From contig DCDC01000130.1 in NCBI GenBank assembly GCA_002316225.1, positions 1-8,830 on the forward strand: a DNA stretch of 8,830 nucleotides, written 5' to 3'. Each line of letters opens with the position of its first letter. Position 1 is the first letter of the stretch. The notes under the pieces are model-generated. The model did not search any database, was not told where the DNA came from, and saw only the letters and a list, made by a program, of their open reading frames with translations. This DNA comes from Firmicutes bacterium UBA1065. Lineage in GTDB: Bacteria > Bacillota > Clostridia > Tissierellales > Sedimentibacteraceae. Below are positions 1-5,467 of this stretch, one piece after another. The translations under genes and the position numbers were made by a program.

Positions 1-75
1 AGCGAGTTTGCAAGCTGTAGGATTTTTAGCCGGAATGAGCTTTAGAATTATTCGTGTCCGAAACCGTGAGCGGAT
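1..75. other. Intergenic sequence, possible arm of a clostridial intergenic repeat
   Basis: This stretch lies downstream of the last gene of the cluster and holds no believable gene. On the plus strand it contains two similar blocks, AGCTGTAGGATTTTT near 14-28 and AGCTTTAGAATTATT near 38-52, flanked by AGCGAGTTTGC at the window edge and GTGAGCGG near 67-74. From memory, sequences of this look (CGAATAATTCTAAAGC and GGCTAAAAATCCTAC on the minus strand) recur between genes in clostridial genomes, often as part of larger dyads. The rest of such an element would lie outside the window. This is recollection plus pattern, not a proven family. Confidence 0.3.
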
Positions 76-97
76 ATTTTTATTATTTTTATTTATT

Positions 98-520
98 TTA
101 ATCAAACTTCAGAAGATTAAGGCCTACTTCTTGATTAAATTTCCTATCTACCTGGCCGTCAACGACAAATATAAACATTTCGCAGGTGGCGCCGACTACA
201 GCCCTGTTTAAATGACCTCCGACTACCTTGTTTTCCTTGTCTCCGGCACTCATGTGGATGTGGTTGTATAGTTTTCCGTCCATTGTGGAGACGCTTCCGG
301 TAAGGGACACTATTTCATAATCCCCTGTATAATTCTTGGAAAAGTATTTTTTCTCTTTTGTATCAAACAAACCTACGGTAAAATCATTTACTGCCCCTAA
401 GGCATTTACGTTTGCAAGTTTAACCTTCTCTTTTTCACAGATTTCCATTAATTTTTCAATTATTTCTTCGCCCTTATCAATTCTTGCCAAAATTGTATTG
501 TTAAATCTTTTGTATTCCAT
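98..520 (-). CDS. Stand-alone PPC/DUF296 domain protein, function unknown
   Basis: This 140-residue protein is one PPC (plant and prokaryote conserved, DUF296) domain. The signs are the ExLANVNALGAV-type core at about 34-44, the strand motif EIVSLTGSVS at 69-78, NHIHMSAGD at 86-94 and GGHL at 101-104. The histidines H87, H89 and H103 form the HxH...GGH pattern common in bacterial members, where they may bind a metal. There is no AT-hook, signal peptide or membrane segment, so the DNA-binding label given to plant relatives should not be carried over. The ATG follows TAAGGAGGTAAAG, in which the epimerase stop codon sits directly against the Shine-Dalgarno, so the gene is probably coupled to the operon as its last member. 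Its role beside methylmalonyl-CoA genes is unknown; a regulatory or small-molecule-binding role is only a guess. Confidence 0.85.
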   Translation of the reverse strand: MEYKRFNNTILARIDKGEEIIEKLMEICEKEKVKLANVNALGAVNDFTVGLFDTKEKKYFSKNYTGDYEIVSLTGSVSTMDGKLYNHIHMSAGDKENKVVGGHLNRAVVGATCEMFIFVVDGQVDRKFNQEVGLNLLKFD

Positions 521-530
521 CTTTACCTCC

Positions 531-932
531 TTAATCTCTTTGGCACAGTTCTATTAAGACTCCACAGGTTGATTTAGGATGACAGAAGGCTATCTTTGCC
601 CCTCCTGCCCCGTAGCGGGGTTTTTCGTCTATCATCCTGATTCCCTTTTCCTTCATTACTTCTATGGCCTTTTCTATGTCATCAACCCTGTATGCTATGT
701 GTTGAACACCTTCCCCGTTTTTTTCTATATATCTTGCAATGGGCCCGTCTTCTTCCGTTGATTCCAGCAGCTCAACCTCCGTGTCTCCTATGGGAAGAAA
801 GGCAACCTTTACTTTTTGCTCTTCCACAACTTCGGTCCCTGCCGACTTTAATCCAAGAACATTTTCATAAAAATTTAAGGCATCCCTTAAGTTCTTAACG
901 GCAATGCCGATGTGGTCAATTTTATTTACCAT
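531..932 (-). CDS. mce: Methylmalonyl-CoA epimerase
   Basis: This 133-residue vicinal-oxygen-chelate (VOC/glyoxalase fold) protein interconverts (R)- and (S)-methylmalonyl-CoA. It links the mutase, which makes the R form, to the decarboxylase, which uses the S form. Two beta-alpha-beta-beta-beta modules are visible, starting at DHIGIAV (6-12) and QHIAYRV (77-83). The expected metal ligands, aligned by eye with the Propionibacterium enzyme (H12, Q65, H91, E141), are H7, E52, H78 and E128; the 50-residue spacing between the last two is exact. Full length for the family. Its ATG lies inside the end of meaB (the ORFs overlap by 7 bases, ATGGTAA), and its Shine-Dalgarno AGGAGG is formed by the two Arg codons near the meaB C-terminus, so translation is very likely coupled. 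Glyoxalase itself is a weaker alternative because of the neighbours. Confidence 0.95.
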   Translation of the reverse strand: MVNKIDHIGIAVKNLRDALNFYENVLGLKSAGTEVVEEQKVKVAFLPIGDTEVELLESTEEDGPIARYIEKNGEGVQHIAYRVDDIEKAIEVMKEKGIRMIDEKPRYGAGGAKIAFCHPKSTCGVLIELCQRD

Positions 933-1870
933 GATAACCTCCTCATCAGGTCATCCCTGACTTCATAAGCATTTTTGTTTTTATTGTATATTTCTATTAC
1001 TTCATCATCCAATCGATTTTTGTCTTCTGTGCGGGTAAGAACGATTTTTCTAAGTTCTTCTTCGATAAGTTCAACAAGATCCTCTTTTATGTTGTTTTTT
1101 CTTCTTTCTTCTAATTTGCCGCTTTCTTTAAGATAAGAGAGGTGGTCCTTAATTTCCTTAATCAAGTCGTCGATGCCTTCATTTTTGACAGCCACTACCT
1201 TGACTACGGGTGGCCTCCTGTCCGTGTCAGGGTTTAAATCAAGCATCATGTTTACCTCAAGGGCTGTCCTGTCTGCCCCGAACAAGTCACTCTTGTTAAT
1301 GGCAAAAATATCACCGATTTCCATTATGCCTGCCTTGATGGACTGTATGTCGTCACCTAACCCGGGTACCATGACCATTACAACCGTATCGGCAACCTTG
1401 ACTATGTCTACCTCCGACTGGCCTACCCCTACGGTTTCAATGATAATGTAATCATAACCGGCTGCATCCAGGACTTTCAAGGCATTCCTGGTGTGCTTGG
1501 ATAAGCCCCCTAAGTGGCCTCTTGTCCCCATGCTGCGTATAAAAACCTCCGGGCTGAGGGCCAAATCCTGCATACGGATCCTGTCTCCAAGGATGGAACC
1601 TCCGCTGTAAGGACTGGTAGGGTCTACTGCAATTACCCCAACCTTCTTGCCTTCTTTTATTAATTTTTTTACGATTTTATCCGTAAGAGTGCTTTTTCCC
1701 GCCCCTGGCGGCCCCGTAATTCCCACTATATGGGCCTTACCCGTGTATGGGTGGATTTGCCGCATAATTTTTTCGGCTGCATCCGGGTCGTTTTCCACAG
1801 CACTTATAAGCCTGGCGCAAGCCCTCTTATCCCCTGCTAGCATCTTTTCAATCAATTGTGAATATGGCAT
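926..1870 (-). CDS. meaB: Methylmalonyl-CoA mutase-associated GTPase MeaB
   Basis: This G3E-family P-loop GTPase (MeaB/ArgK) protects and reloads B12-dependent methylmalonyl-CoA mutase. Counting from the start chosen here (314 residues), it shows the Walker A motif GPPGAGKST at 53-61, VDPTSP at 82-87, the switch segment ETVGVGQSEVD at 145-155 and the guanine-specificity motif NKSD at 192-195. The charged C-terminal region (about 240-314) matches the helical dimerisation arm of the family. Two starts are possible. The upstream ATG at 1897 would add nine residues (MLMKWDGDL) but has no clear Shine-Dalgarno and abuts a palindromic repeat. The ATG at 1870 follows GGATGGTGA, a near match to GGAGGTGA, and begins with the family-typical QLIEKMLAGDKRA segment. 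I chose 1870 but cannot exclude 1897. The gene lies between the mutase B12 subunit and the epimerase, which it overlaps by 7 bases. Confidence 0.95.
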   Translation of the reverse strand: MPYSQLIEKMLAGDKRACARLISAVENDPDAAEKIMRQIHPYTGKAHIVGITGPPGAGKSTLTDKIVKKLIKEGKKVGVIAVDPTSPYSGGSILGDRIRMQDLALSPEVFIRSMGTRGHLGGLSKHTRNALKVLDAAGYDYIIIETVGVGQSEVDIVKVADTVVMVMVPGLGDDIQSIKAGIMEIGDIFAINKSDLFGADRTALEVNMMLDLNPDTDRRPPVVKVVAVKNEGIDDLIKEIKDHLSYLKESGKLEERRKNNIKEDLVELIEEELRKIVLTRTEDKNRLDDEVIEIYNKNKNAYEVRDDLMRRLSW

Positions 1871-1874
1871 TAAG

Positions 1875-1883
1875 TCACCATCC
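1875..1883 (-). promoter_or_regulatory. Ribosome binding site deciding the meaB start
   Basis: On the minus strand GGATGGTGA ends four bases before the ATG at 1870. It matches the consensus GGAGGTGA with one inserted base. The longer ORF start at 1897 is preceded only by GAGATGAC, which comes from the adjacent palindrome. This favours the shorter protein, though weakly. Confidence 0.45.
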
Positions 1884-1897
1884 CATTTCATTAGCAT

Positions 1898-1982
1898 GTC
1901 ATCTCATATGAGATTCTTCGGGCTAAAGCCCTCAGAATGACTAAAATCGTTATTTTGTTATCCTGAGGGAGAGAAGAATCTC
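1898..1982. repeat. Palindromic intergenic repeat (REP/MITE-like)
   Basis: The gap between meaB and the B12-binding subunit is almost filled by an imperfect inverted repeat. The left arm, AGATTCTTC followed by GGGCTAAAGCCCTCAGAATGAC (1911-1941), pairs with the right arm GTTATCCTGAGGGAGAGAAGAATCT (1957-1981) around an AT-rich centre. A second small palindrome, ATCTCATATGAGAT (1901-1914), sits at the left end. Sequences of the type AGATTCTTCG...CTCAGAATGAC are, from memory, widespread non-coding repeats in Firmicutes. In the operon mRNA it would fold into a long hairpin between two cistrons. No ORF or transposase is associated with it. Confidence 0.7.
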
Positions 1983-1984
1983 TG

Positions 1985-2380
1985 TTATCTTTTCAAGTTA
2001 TTCTTGATAAATTCAATCATCTTTGATATCGGGGTTCCGGGTGTAAATATTTCGTCGATTCCTGCCTCCTTAAGGCCCGGGATGTCTTCTTCGGGGATTA
2101 TTCCTCCCCCTAGTATGAGGACATCATTAACCCCTTGTTCCCTCAACAATTCCACAACCTTTGGGAATAAATAGTTATGGGCTCCCGATAATAAGCTCAT
2201 ACCTACTACATCAACATCTTCCTGGACCGCAGCAGCAACTATCTGCTCCGGAGTCTGTCTAAGGCCTGTATATATAACTTCCATGCCCGCATCTCTTAGG
2301 GCTCTGGCTATTACCTTGGCCCCCCTGTCATGACCGTCAAGACCGGGCTTTGCGATTAAAACTCTTATTGGTCTATTCAT
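1985..2380 (-). CDS. mcmA2: Methylmalonyl-CoA mutase small subunit, B12-binding domain
   Basis: This 131-residue cobalamin-binding protein carries the C-terminal Rossmann-like domain of methylmalonyl-CoA mutase as a separate chain. The B12 signature DGHDRG (15-20) provides D15 and the lower axial ligand H17. K11 completes the Lys-Asp-His relay and has the same spacing as K604, D608 and H610 of the Propionibacterium enzyme. SLLSGAH (62-68) and LGGGIIPEED (89-98) are the other two cofactor loops. Full length for the stand-alone form, which occurs in archaea and many anaerobes. The start ATG follows TAGGAGGGAACG, in which TAG is the stop codon of the large subunit, so the two chains are probably made in matched amounts by translational coupling. 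Confidence 0.96.
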   Translation of the reverse strand: MNRPIRVLIAKPGLDGHDRGAKVIARALRDAGMEVIYTGLRQTPEQIVAAAVQEDVDVVGMSLLSGAHNYLFPKVVELLREQGVNDVLILGGGIIPEEDIPGLKEAGIDEIFTPGTPISKMIEFIKNNLKR

Positions 2381-2389
2381 CGTTCCCTC

Positions 2390-4069
2390 CTAAATCGACA
2401 CAGACTGTTGATATTCACCGAAAATTTCCCTCATGACACCGCATATTTCTCCCAAGGTGGCGTATTCCCTGACTGCATCCAGTATATAGGGCATCAGGTT
2501 TTCGGTTCCTTCACAAGCCTTCTTAAGCGCCTTAAGTTTCTCCTCAACGGCAGCATTATTTCTTTTTGCCTTTACCTCATTTAACTTCTGCTTCTGCATT
2601 TCCGCAACTGCCGGGTCAACCTTCAGCAATCCCTTGGGAGCCTCTTCTTCAACCTGGTATTTATTTACTCCTACCACGATTCTTTCCTTGGTCTCTATTT
2701 CCATCTGGTATTTATAGGCTGCATCGGAAATTTCCTTTTGTATGTAGCCTAAATCTATGGCTCTTGCAGCCCCGCCCAGCTCATCTATCTTGGTTATGTA
2801 TTCCATGGCCTTGTCTTCAATTTCCTTTGTTTTTGCCTCAACGTAATAGGAACCTGCCAAGGGGTCTATGGTGTTGGTCACGCCTGTTTCATTTGCTAAA
2901 ATCTGCTGGGTTCTGAGGGCTATTGTAACCGACTCGGTTGTGGGGAGGGCAAGGGCTTCATCCCTTGAATTGGTATGCAGGGACTGGGTTCCTCCAAGGA
3001 CTGCTGCCAGGGCCTGCATTGCTACCCTGATGATATTGTTGTCAGGCTGCTGGGCGGTCAAGGTACAGCCCGCAGTTTGGGTGTGGAATTTAAGCATCAT
3101 GGATTTTTCGTTCTTTGCCTTGAATCTTTCCTTCATTATCCTTGCCCAGAGTCTTCTTGCAGCCCTGAACTTTGCCACTTCTTCCAATAAATCATTATGT
3201 GAATTGAAGAAGAAGGAAAGCCTGGGGGCAAAGGTATCCACATCAAGGCCTGCCTTGATGGCTGCCTCTACATAGGCGATTCCGTCAGCTAAGGTAAAGC
3301 CCACTTCCTGGGCTGCCGTTGACCCTGCTTCTCTTATGTGGTATCCGGATATGCTTATGGTATTCCAGTTTGGAACATATTTTGAGCAATATTCAAATAT
3401 GTTGGTGATAAGCCTCATGGAGGGCTCTGTGGGGAATATGTAAGTCCCTCTTGCTATATATTCCTTTAAAATGTCATTTTGAACGGTTCCTCTTAATTTA
3501 TCGGGAGATACCCCCTGCTTTTCGGCAACTGCAATATACATGGCCAAAAGAACTGCCGCAGGGGCATTTATGGTCATCGAGGTGCTCACCTTGTCAAGAG
3601 GGATGCCGTCAAACAATATTTCCATATCTTTCAGAGAATCAATGGCAACCCCTACCTTACCCACTTCACCCTGGGCCAGGGGATGGTCAGAGTCATAACC
3701 TATCTGGGTGGGCAGGTCAAAGGCTACCGATAAGCCTGTTGAGCCCTGACTAACCAGGTACTTGTATCTTTCATTGGATTCCTCAGCAGTGGCAAAGCCT
3801 GCGTACATACGCATAGTCCATGGCCTTCCCCTGTACATGGTTGGCTGGTAGCCCCTTGTGAAAGGATATTGGCCCGGGAATCCTATATCCCTTAAATAAT
3901 CAATGTCTTCAATATCTTCCGGTGTATATAGCCTCTTAACTTCAAATCCGGAACCGGATTTAAATTCTTTCTTGCTTTCCGGTGCCTTGCTCAGTGTTTT
4001 GGCCAAAAGGCCTTCTTCCCATTTTTGTCTTTCTTCTTTTATTTGGGAGAGCTTCTCTTTATCAAACAT
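2390..4069 (-). CDS. mcmA1: Methylmalonyl-CoA mutase large subunit, catalytic TIM-barrel domain
   Basis: This 559-residue protein is the substrate-binding barrel of adenosylcobalamin-dependent methylmalonyl-CoA mutase, which interconverts succinyl-CoA and (R)-methylmalonyl-CoA. The N-terminus has the interface helix and the YTPEDIED segment. RPWTMRMYAGFATAEESN (82-99) contains Y89, TVQNDILKEYIAR (195-207) ends in R207, and SISGYHIREAG (239-249) contains Y243 and H244. These catalytic and CoA-contacting residues have the same numbers as in the Propionibacterium catalytic chain. The protein ends before any B12-binding domain, which is supplied by the next gene, so this is the split form and not a truncation. 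The segment YGYDS-type loop GYDSDHP (124-130) and these residues favour methylmalonyl-CoA over isobutyryl- or ethylmalonyl-CoA mutase. The start is supported by AGGAGG five bases upstream. The decarboxylase, epimerase and meaB neighbours agree with the call. Confidence 0.97.
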   Translation of the reverse strand: MFDKEKLSQIKEERQKWEEGLLAKTLSKAPESKKEFKSGSGFEVKRLYTPEDIEDIDYLRDIGFPGQYPFTRGYQPTMYRGRPWTMRMYAGFATAEESNERYKYLVSQGSTGLSVAFDLPTQIGYDSDHPLAQGEVGKVGVAIDSLKDMEILFDGIPLDKVSTSMTINAPAAVLLAMYIAVAEKQGVSPDKLRGTVQNDILKEYIARGTYIFPTEPSMRLITNIFEYCSKYVPNWNTISISGYHIREAGSTAAQEVGFTLADGIAYVEAAIKAGLDVDTFAPRLSFFFNSHNDLLEEVAKFRAARRLWARIMKERFKAKNEKSMMLKFHTQTAGCTLTAQQPDNNIIRVAMQALAAVLGGTQSLHTNSRDEALALPTTESVTIALRTQQILANETGVTNTIDPLAGSYYVEAKTKEIEDKAMEYITKIDELGGAARAIDLGYIQKEISDAAYKYQMEIETKERIVVGVNKYQVEEEAPKGLLKVDPAVAEMQKQKLNEVKAKRNNAAVEEKLKALKKACEGTENLMPYILDAVREYATLGEICGVMREIFGEYQQSVSI

Positions 4070-4116
4070 CAGTGCCTCCTATATAAAAATCTATGGATTG
4101 TTTCGCTTTTTAAAAT

Positions 4117-4157
4117 GTCATACTAAGAGCTCGTGCTGGAAGAACCTCATGGGATCC
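4117..4157. repeat. Decayed copy of the palindromic repeat (one arm)
   Basis: In the 93-base gap between the gamma-CA-like gene and the mutase large subunit, the minus strand reads GGATCCCATGAGGTTCTTCC, then AGCACGAG, then CTCTTAGTATGAC. This lines up with ATCTCATATGAGATTCTTCG...CCCTCAGAATGAC of the element at 1898-1982, with several substitutions. The rest of the gap (4070-4116) holds the Shine-Dalgarno of the mutase gene and AT-rich sequence; GGATTGTTTCGC at 4095-4106 may be a remnant of the other arm. No gene is seen here. Confidence 0.5.
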
Positions 4158-4162
4158 TTCGC

Positions 4163-4714
4163 CTATATTATATCTCCTCCGTCGTAGGATTCGCCACCCG
4201 CATCAGGACAGATTCCGTACCTTTTTGTCCAGACATCCTTGTACTTTAATGCCTGGGAATGAATTTTGGAAATGTCTTCTTCAGGTACGGTTTTTATCAC
4301 CTTGGCAGGTATTCCCGCAACAACAGAAAAAGGAGGTATATGCTGGTTTTTCTTTACAAGGGCTCCTGCAGCAACTATGCTTCCTCTCCCGATGACGGCC
4401 CCGTCAAGTATGATTGAGCCCATGCCGATTAAGCAGTGGTCTTCGACTGTACAGGCATGAACGGTAGCATTATGCCCGATTGTGACAAAGTCTCCAATAA
4501 TCGTTGGGTAATCATTTGATACATGAACCACGCTGTTATCCTGGATATTTACATACCTGCCTATTTCTATAGAGTTTACGTCACCTCTTACAACAGTGTT
4601 AAACCAAATGCTTGAATATTCCTTAATTGTTACCTTGCCTATGATATGGCAGCCTTCGGCTATAAAGGTTTTTTCATGGATGCTTGGTTTAACACCTTCA
4701 AACTCCATTATCAT
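4163..4714 (-). CDS. Gamma-carbonic-anhydrase-like hexapeptide-repeat protein (YrdA/PaaY family)
   Basis: This 183-residue left-handed beta-helix protein belongs to the gamma carbonic anhydrase-like family, which forms metal-binding trimers. The hexapeptide repeats run from about residue 18 to 138. The three metal-binding histidines of the Cam-type site are present: H64 in SVVHV, and H81 and H86 in TIGHNATVHAC. R43 and D45 (VVRGDV) and Q58 (NIQDN) are also kept, followed by a C-terminal helix and a short Gly/Asp-rich tail. The acidic loop carrying the proton-shuttle glutamate of archaeal Cam is not evident, so real carbonic anhydrase activity is uncertain; relatives such as PaaY act as CoA thioesterases. 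The ATG lies 11 bases after the biotin-carrier gene and its GAGGGG Shine-Dalgarno overlaps that gene's TGA stop. A role in CO2/bicarbonate handling for the decarboxylase, or in hydrolysing stray CoA esters, is inference from position. Confidence 0.88.
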   Translation of the reverse strand: MIMEFEGVKPSIHEKTFIAEGCHIIGKVTIKEYSSIWFNTVVRGDVNSIEIGRYVNIQDNSVVHVSNDYPTIIGDFVTIGHNATVHACTVEDHCLIGMGSIILDGAVIGRGSIVAAGALVKKNQHIPPFSVVAGIPAKVIKTVPEEDISKIHSQALKYKDVWTKRYGICPDAGGESYDGGDII

Positions 4715-4725
4715 TTCTTATCCCC

Positions 4726-5148
4726 TCAGTTTATTGTCAGCAATGGGTCTCCTGCGTTTACTGTTGCGGATTTGGAAGTATAAATTTTGCTCACCACGCC
4801 ATCTGCTGCGGCAGCTATTTCATTTTCCATCTTCATGGCTTCCAGTATAATTACCGTATCGCCCTTGCTTACTCTTTGCCCTTCAGTTACCAAAATATCC
4901 AAAATTGTTCCGGGCATGGGAGCCGTCATGAGTTCCCCTTCTCCTATAACAGGTTCTGCTTTCTGAGTCTTGGGTTCTTCCGGTGTCGGTTCCGGAGCTT
5001 TTTGTACAGGCGGTGCTTGAACAGGTGCCTGTTGTACCGGTGCTTGCTGTACGGGTACCTGCTGCACGGTAAATCCTCCCTGGCCTCCTACTTCTTCCAC
5101 TTCTACCGCATATGTTTTACCGTTTACTGTTACATTAAATCTTCTCAT
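4726..5148 (-). CDS. mmdC: Biotin carrier (gamma) subunit of methylmalonyl-CoA decarboxylase
   Basis: This 140-residue protein carries the biotin that shuttles the carboxyl group from the alpha subunit to the membrane beta subunit. The N-terminus (1-20, RRFNVTVNGKTYAVEVEEV) is the short beta segment typical of these carriers. A flexible Val/Gln/Ala/Pro linker with glutamate-rich continuation follows (about 28-66). The biotinyl domain occupies 72-140, with APMPGTI at 76-82 and the biotinylation site EAMKMENEI, where K106 is the expected biotinyl-lysine. Length and layout match MmdC/GcdC-type carriers rather than acetyl-CoA carboxylase BCCP. The start is supported by GGAGGT upstream. It lies between the 95-residue small subunit and the gamma-CA-like gene. 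Biotin ligase, needed to modify it, is not in the window. Confidence 0.96.
   Translation of the reverse strand: MRRFNVTVNGKTYAVEVEEVGGQGGFTVQQVPVQQAPVQQAPVQAPPVQKAPEPTPEEPKTQKAEPVIGEGELMTAPMPGTILDILVTEGQRVSKGDTVIILEAMKMENEIAAAADGVVSKIYTSKSATVNAGDPLLTIN
4993..5067 (-). repeat. Five 15-base repeats coding the biotin-carrier linker
   Basis: Five consecutive 15-base units encode VQQVP, VQQAP, VQQAP, VQAPP and VQKAP. Units differ mainly at third codon positions (for example GTACAGCAAGCACCG and GTACAACAGGCACCT), so the protein repeat is conserved better than the DNA repeat. Linkers of this kind let the biotin domain swing between active sites. Copy number may vary between strains through slippage. 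Confidence 0.8.
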
Positions 5149-5170
5149 TTTTTACCTCCGTATAATATCT

Positions 5171-5458
5171 TTATCTCATTAATTGCATCCTTCCAACATG
5201 TGCCCAAATGGATTCCATATCGGATGTCCTTTTAATATTTCTTACAATGAATTCACCCGGATCTTTTCCTAATACTATGGATAGTGCTCCCGTTATTGCA
5301 GCCACTATTTCTTCCTCTTCCTCCATGGCTGCCATAGTCGCGGCTATAACGGCAACAATCTCATCCTCGTCCTGTTCGCCTGCTTTTGTTATGAGTGCTT
5401 CATCCGAAAGCAAGCTTACATCCTTTCTTTTCTTAAATAAATTTTTGAATAAGCTCAT
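5171..5458 (-). CDS. Small soluble decarboxylase subunit resembling the C-terminus of MmdD/MmdE
   Basis: This 95-residue protein has no membrane helix. Its N-terminus (MSLFKNLFKKRK) is a basic, possibly amphipathic helix. Residues 31-45 (EDEIVAVIAATMAAM) and 48-62 (EEEIVAAITGALSIV) look like two copies of an acidic-then-alanine helix. The end, FIVRNIKRTSD followed by IWAHVGRMQLM (70-94), fits the VxSIRR...W..AGR ending of MmdD/MmdE and OadG C-termini. In Veillonella, delta and epsilon help assemble and stabilise the decarboxylase; a similar bridging role is inferred here. Because the membrane-helix part is encoded separately at 7048-7185, the small subunit appears split into two genes. The ATG follows TAGGAGGCGGAC, whose TAG is the mmdA stop. 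The family assignment is by pattern only. Confidence 0.75.
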   Translation of the reverse strand: MSLFKNLFKKRKDVSLLSDEALITKAGEQDEDEIVAVIAATMAAMEEEEEIVAAITGALSIVLGKDPGEFIVRNIKRTSDMESIWAHVGRMQLMR

Positions 5459-5467
5459 GTCCGCCTC

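Noticed and set aside
60..97. Rho-independent terminator after the PPC gene
   Set aside because: The sequence is AT-rich, but only a four-base TCCG/CGGA stem can be drawn, and it is not followed by a T-run in the transcribed direction.
2868..3275. 135-residue plus-strand ORF antisense to the mutase large subunit
   Set aside because: It lies wholly within a gene with confirmed active-site motifs, has no recognisable domain and no convincing ribosome binding site.
1985..4069. Methylmalonyl-CoA mutase interrupted by a premature stop
   Set aside because: The stop is followed by a proper Shine-Dalgarno and ATG, and the split into catalytic and B12-binding chains is an established natural form.
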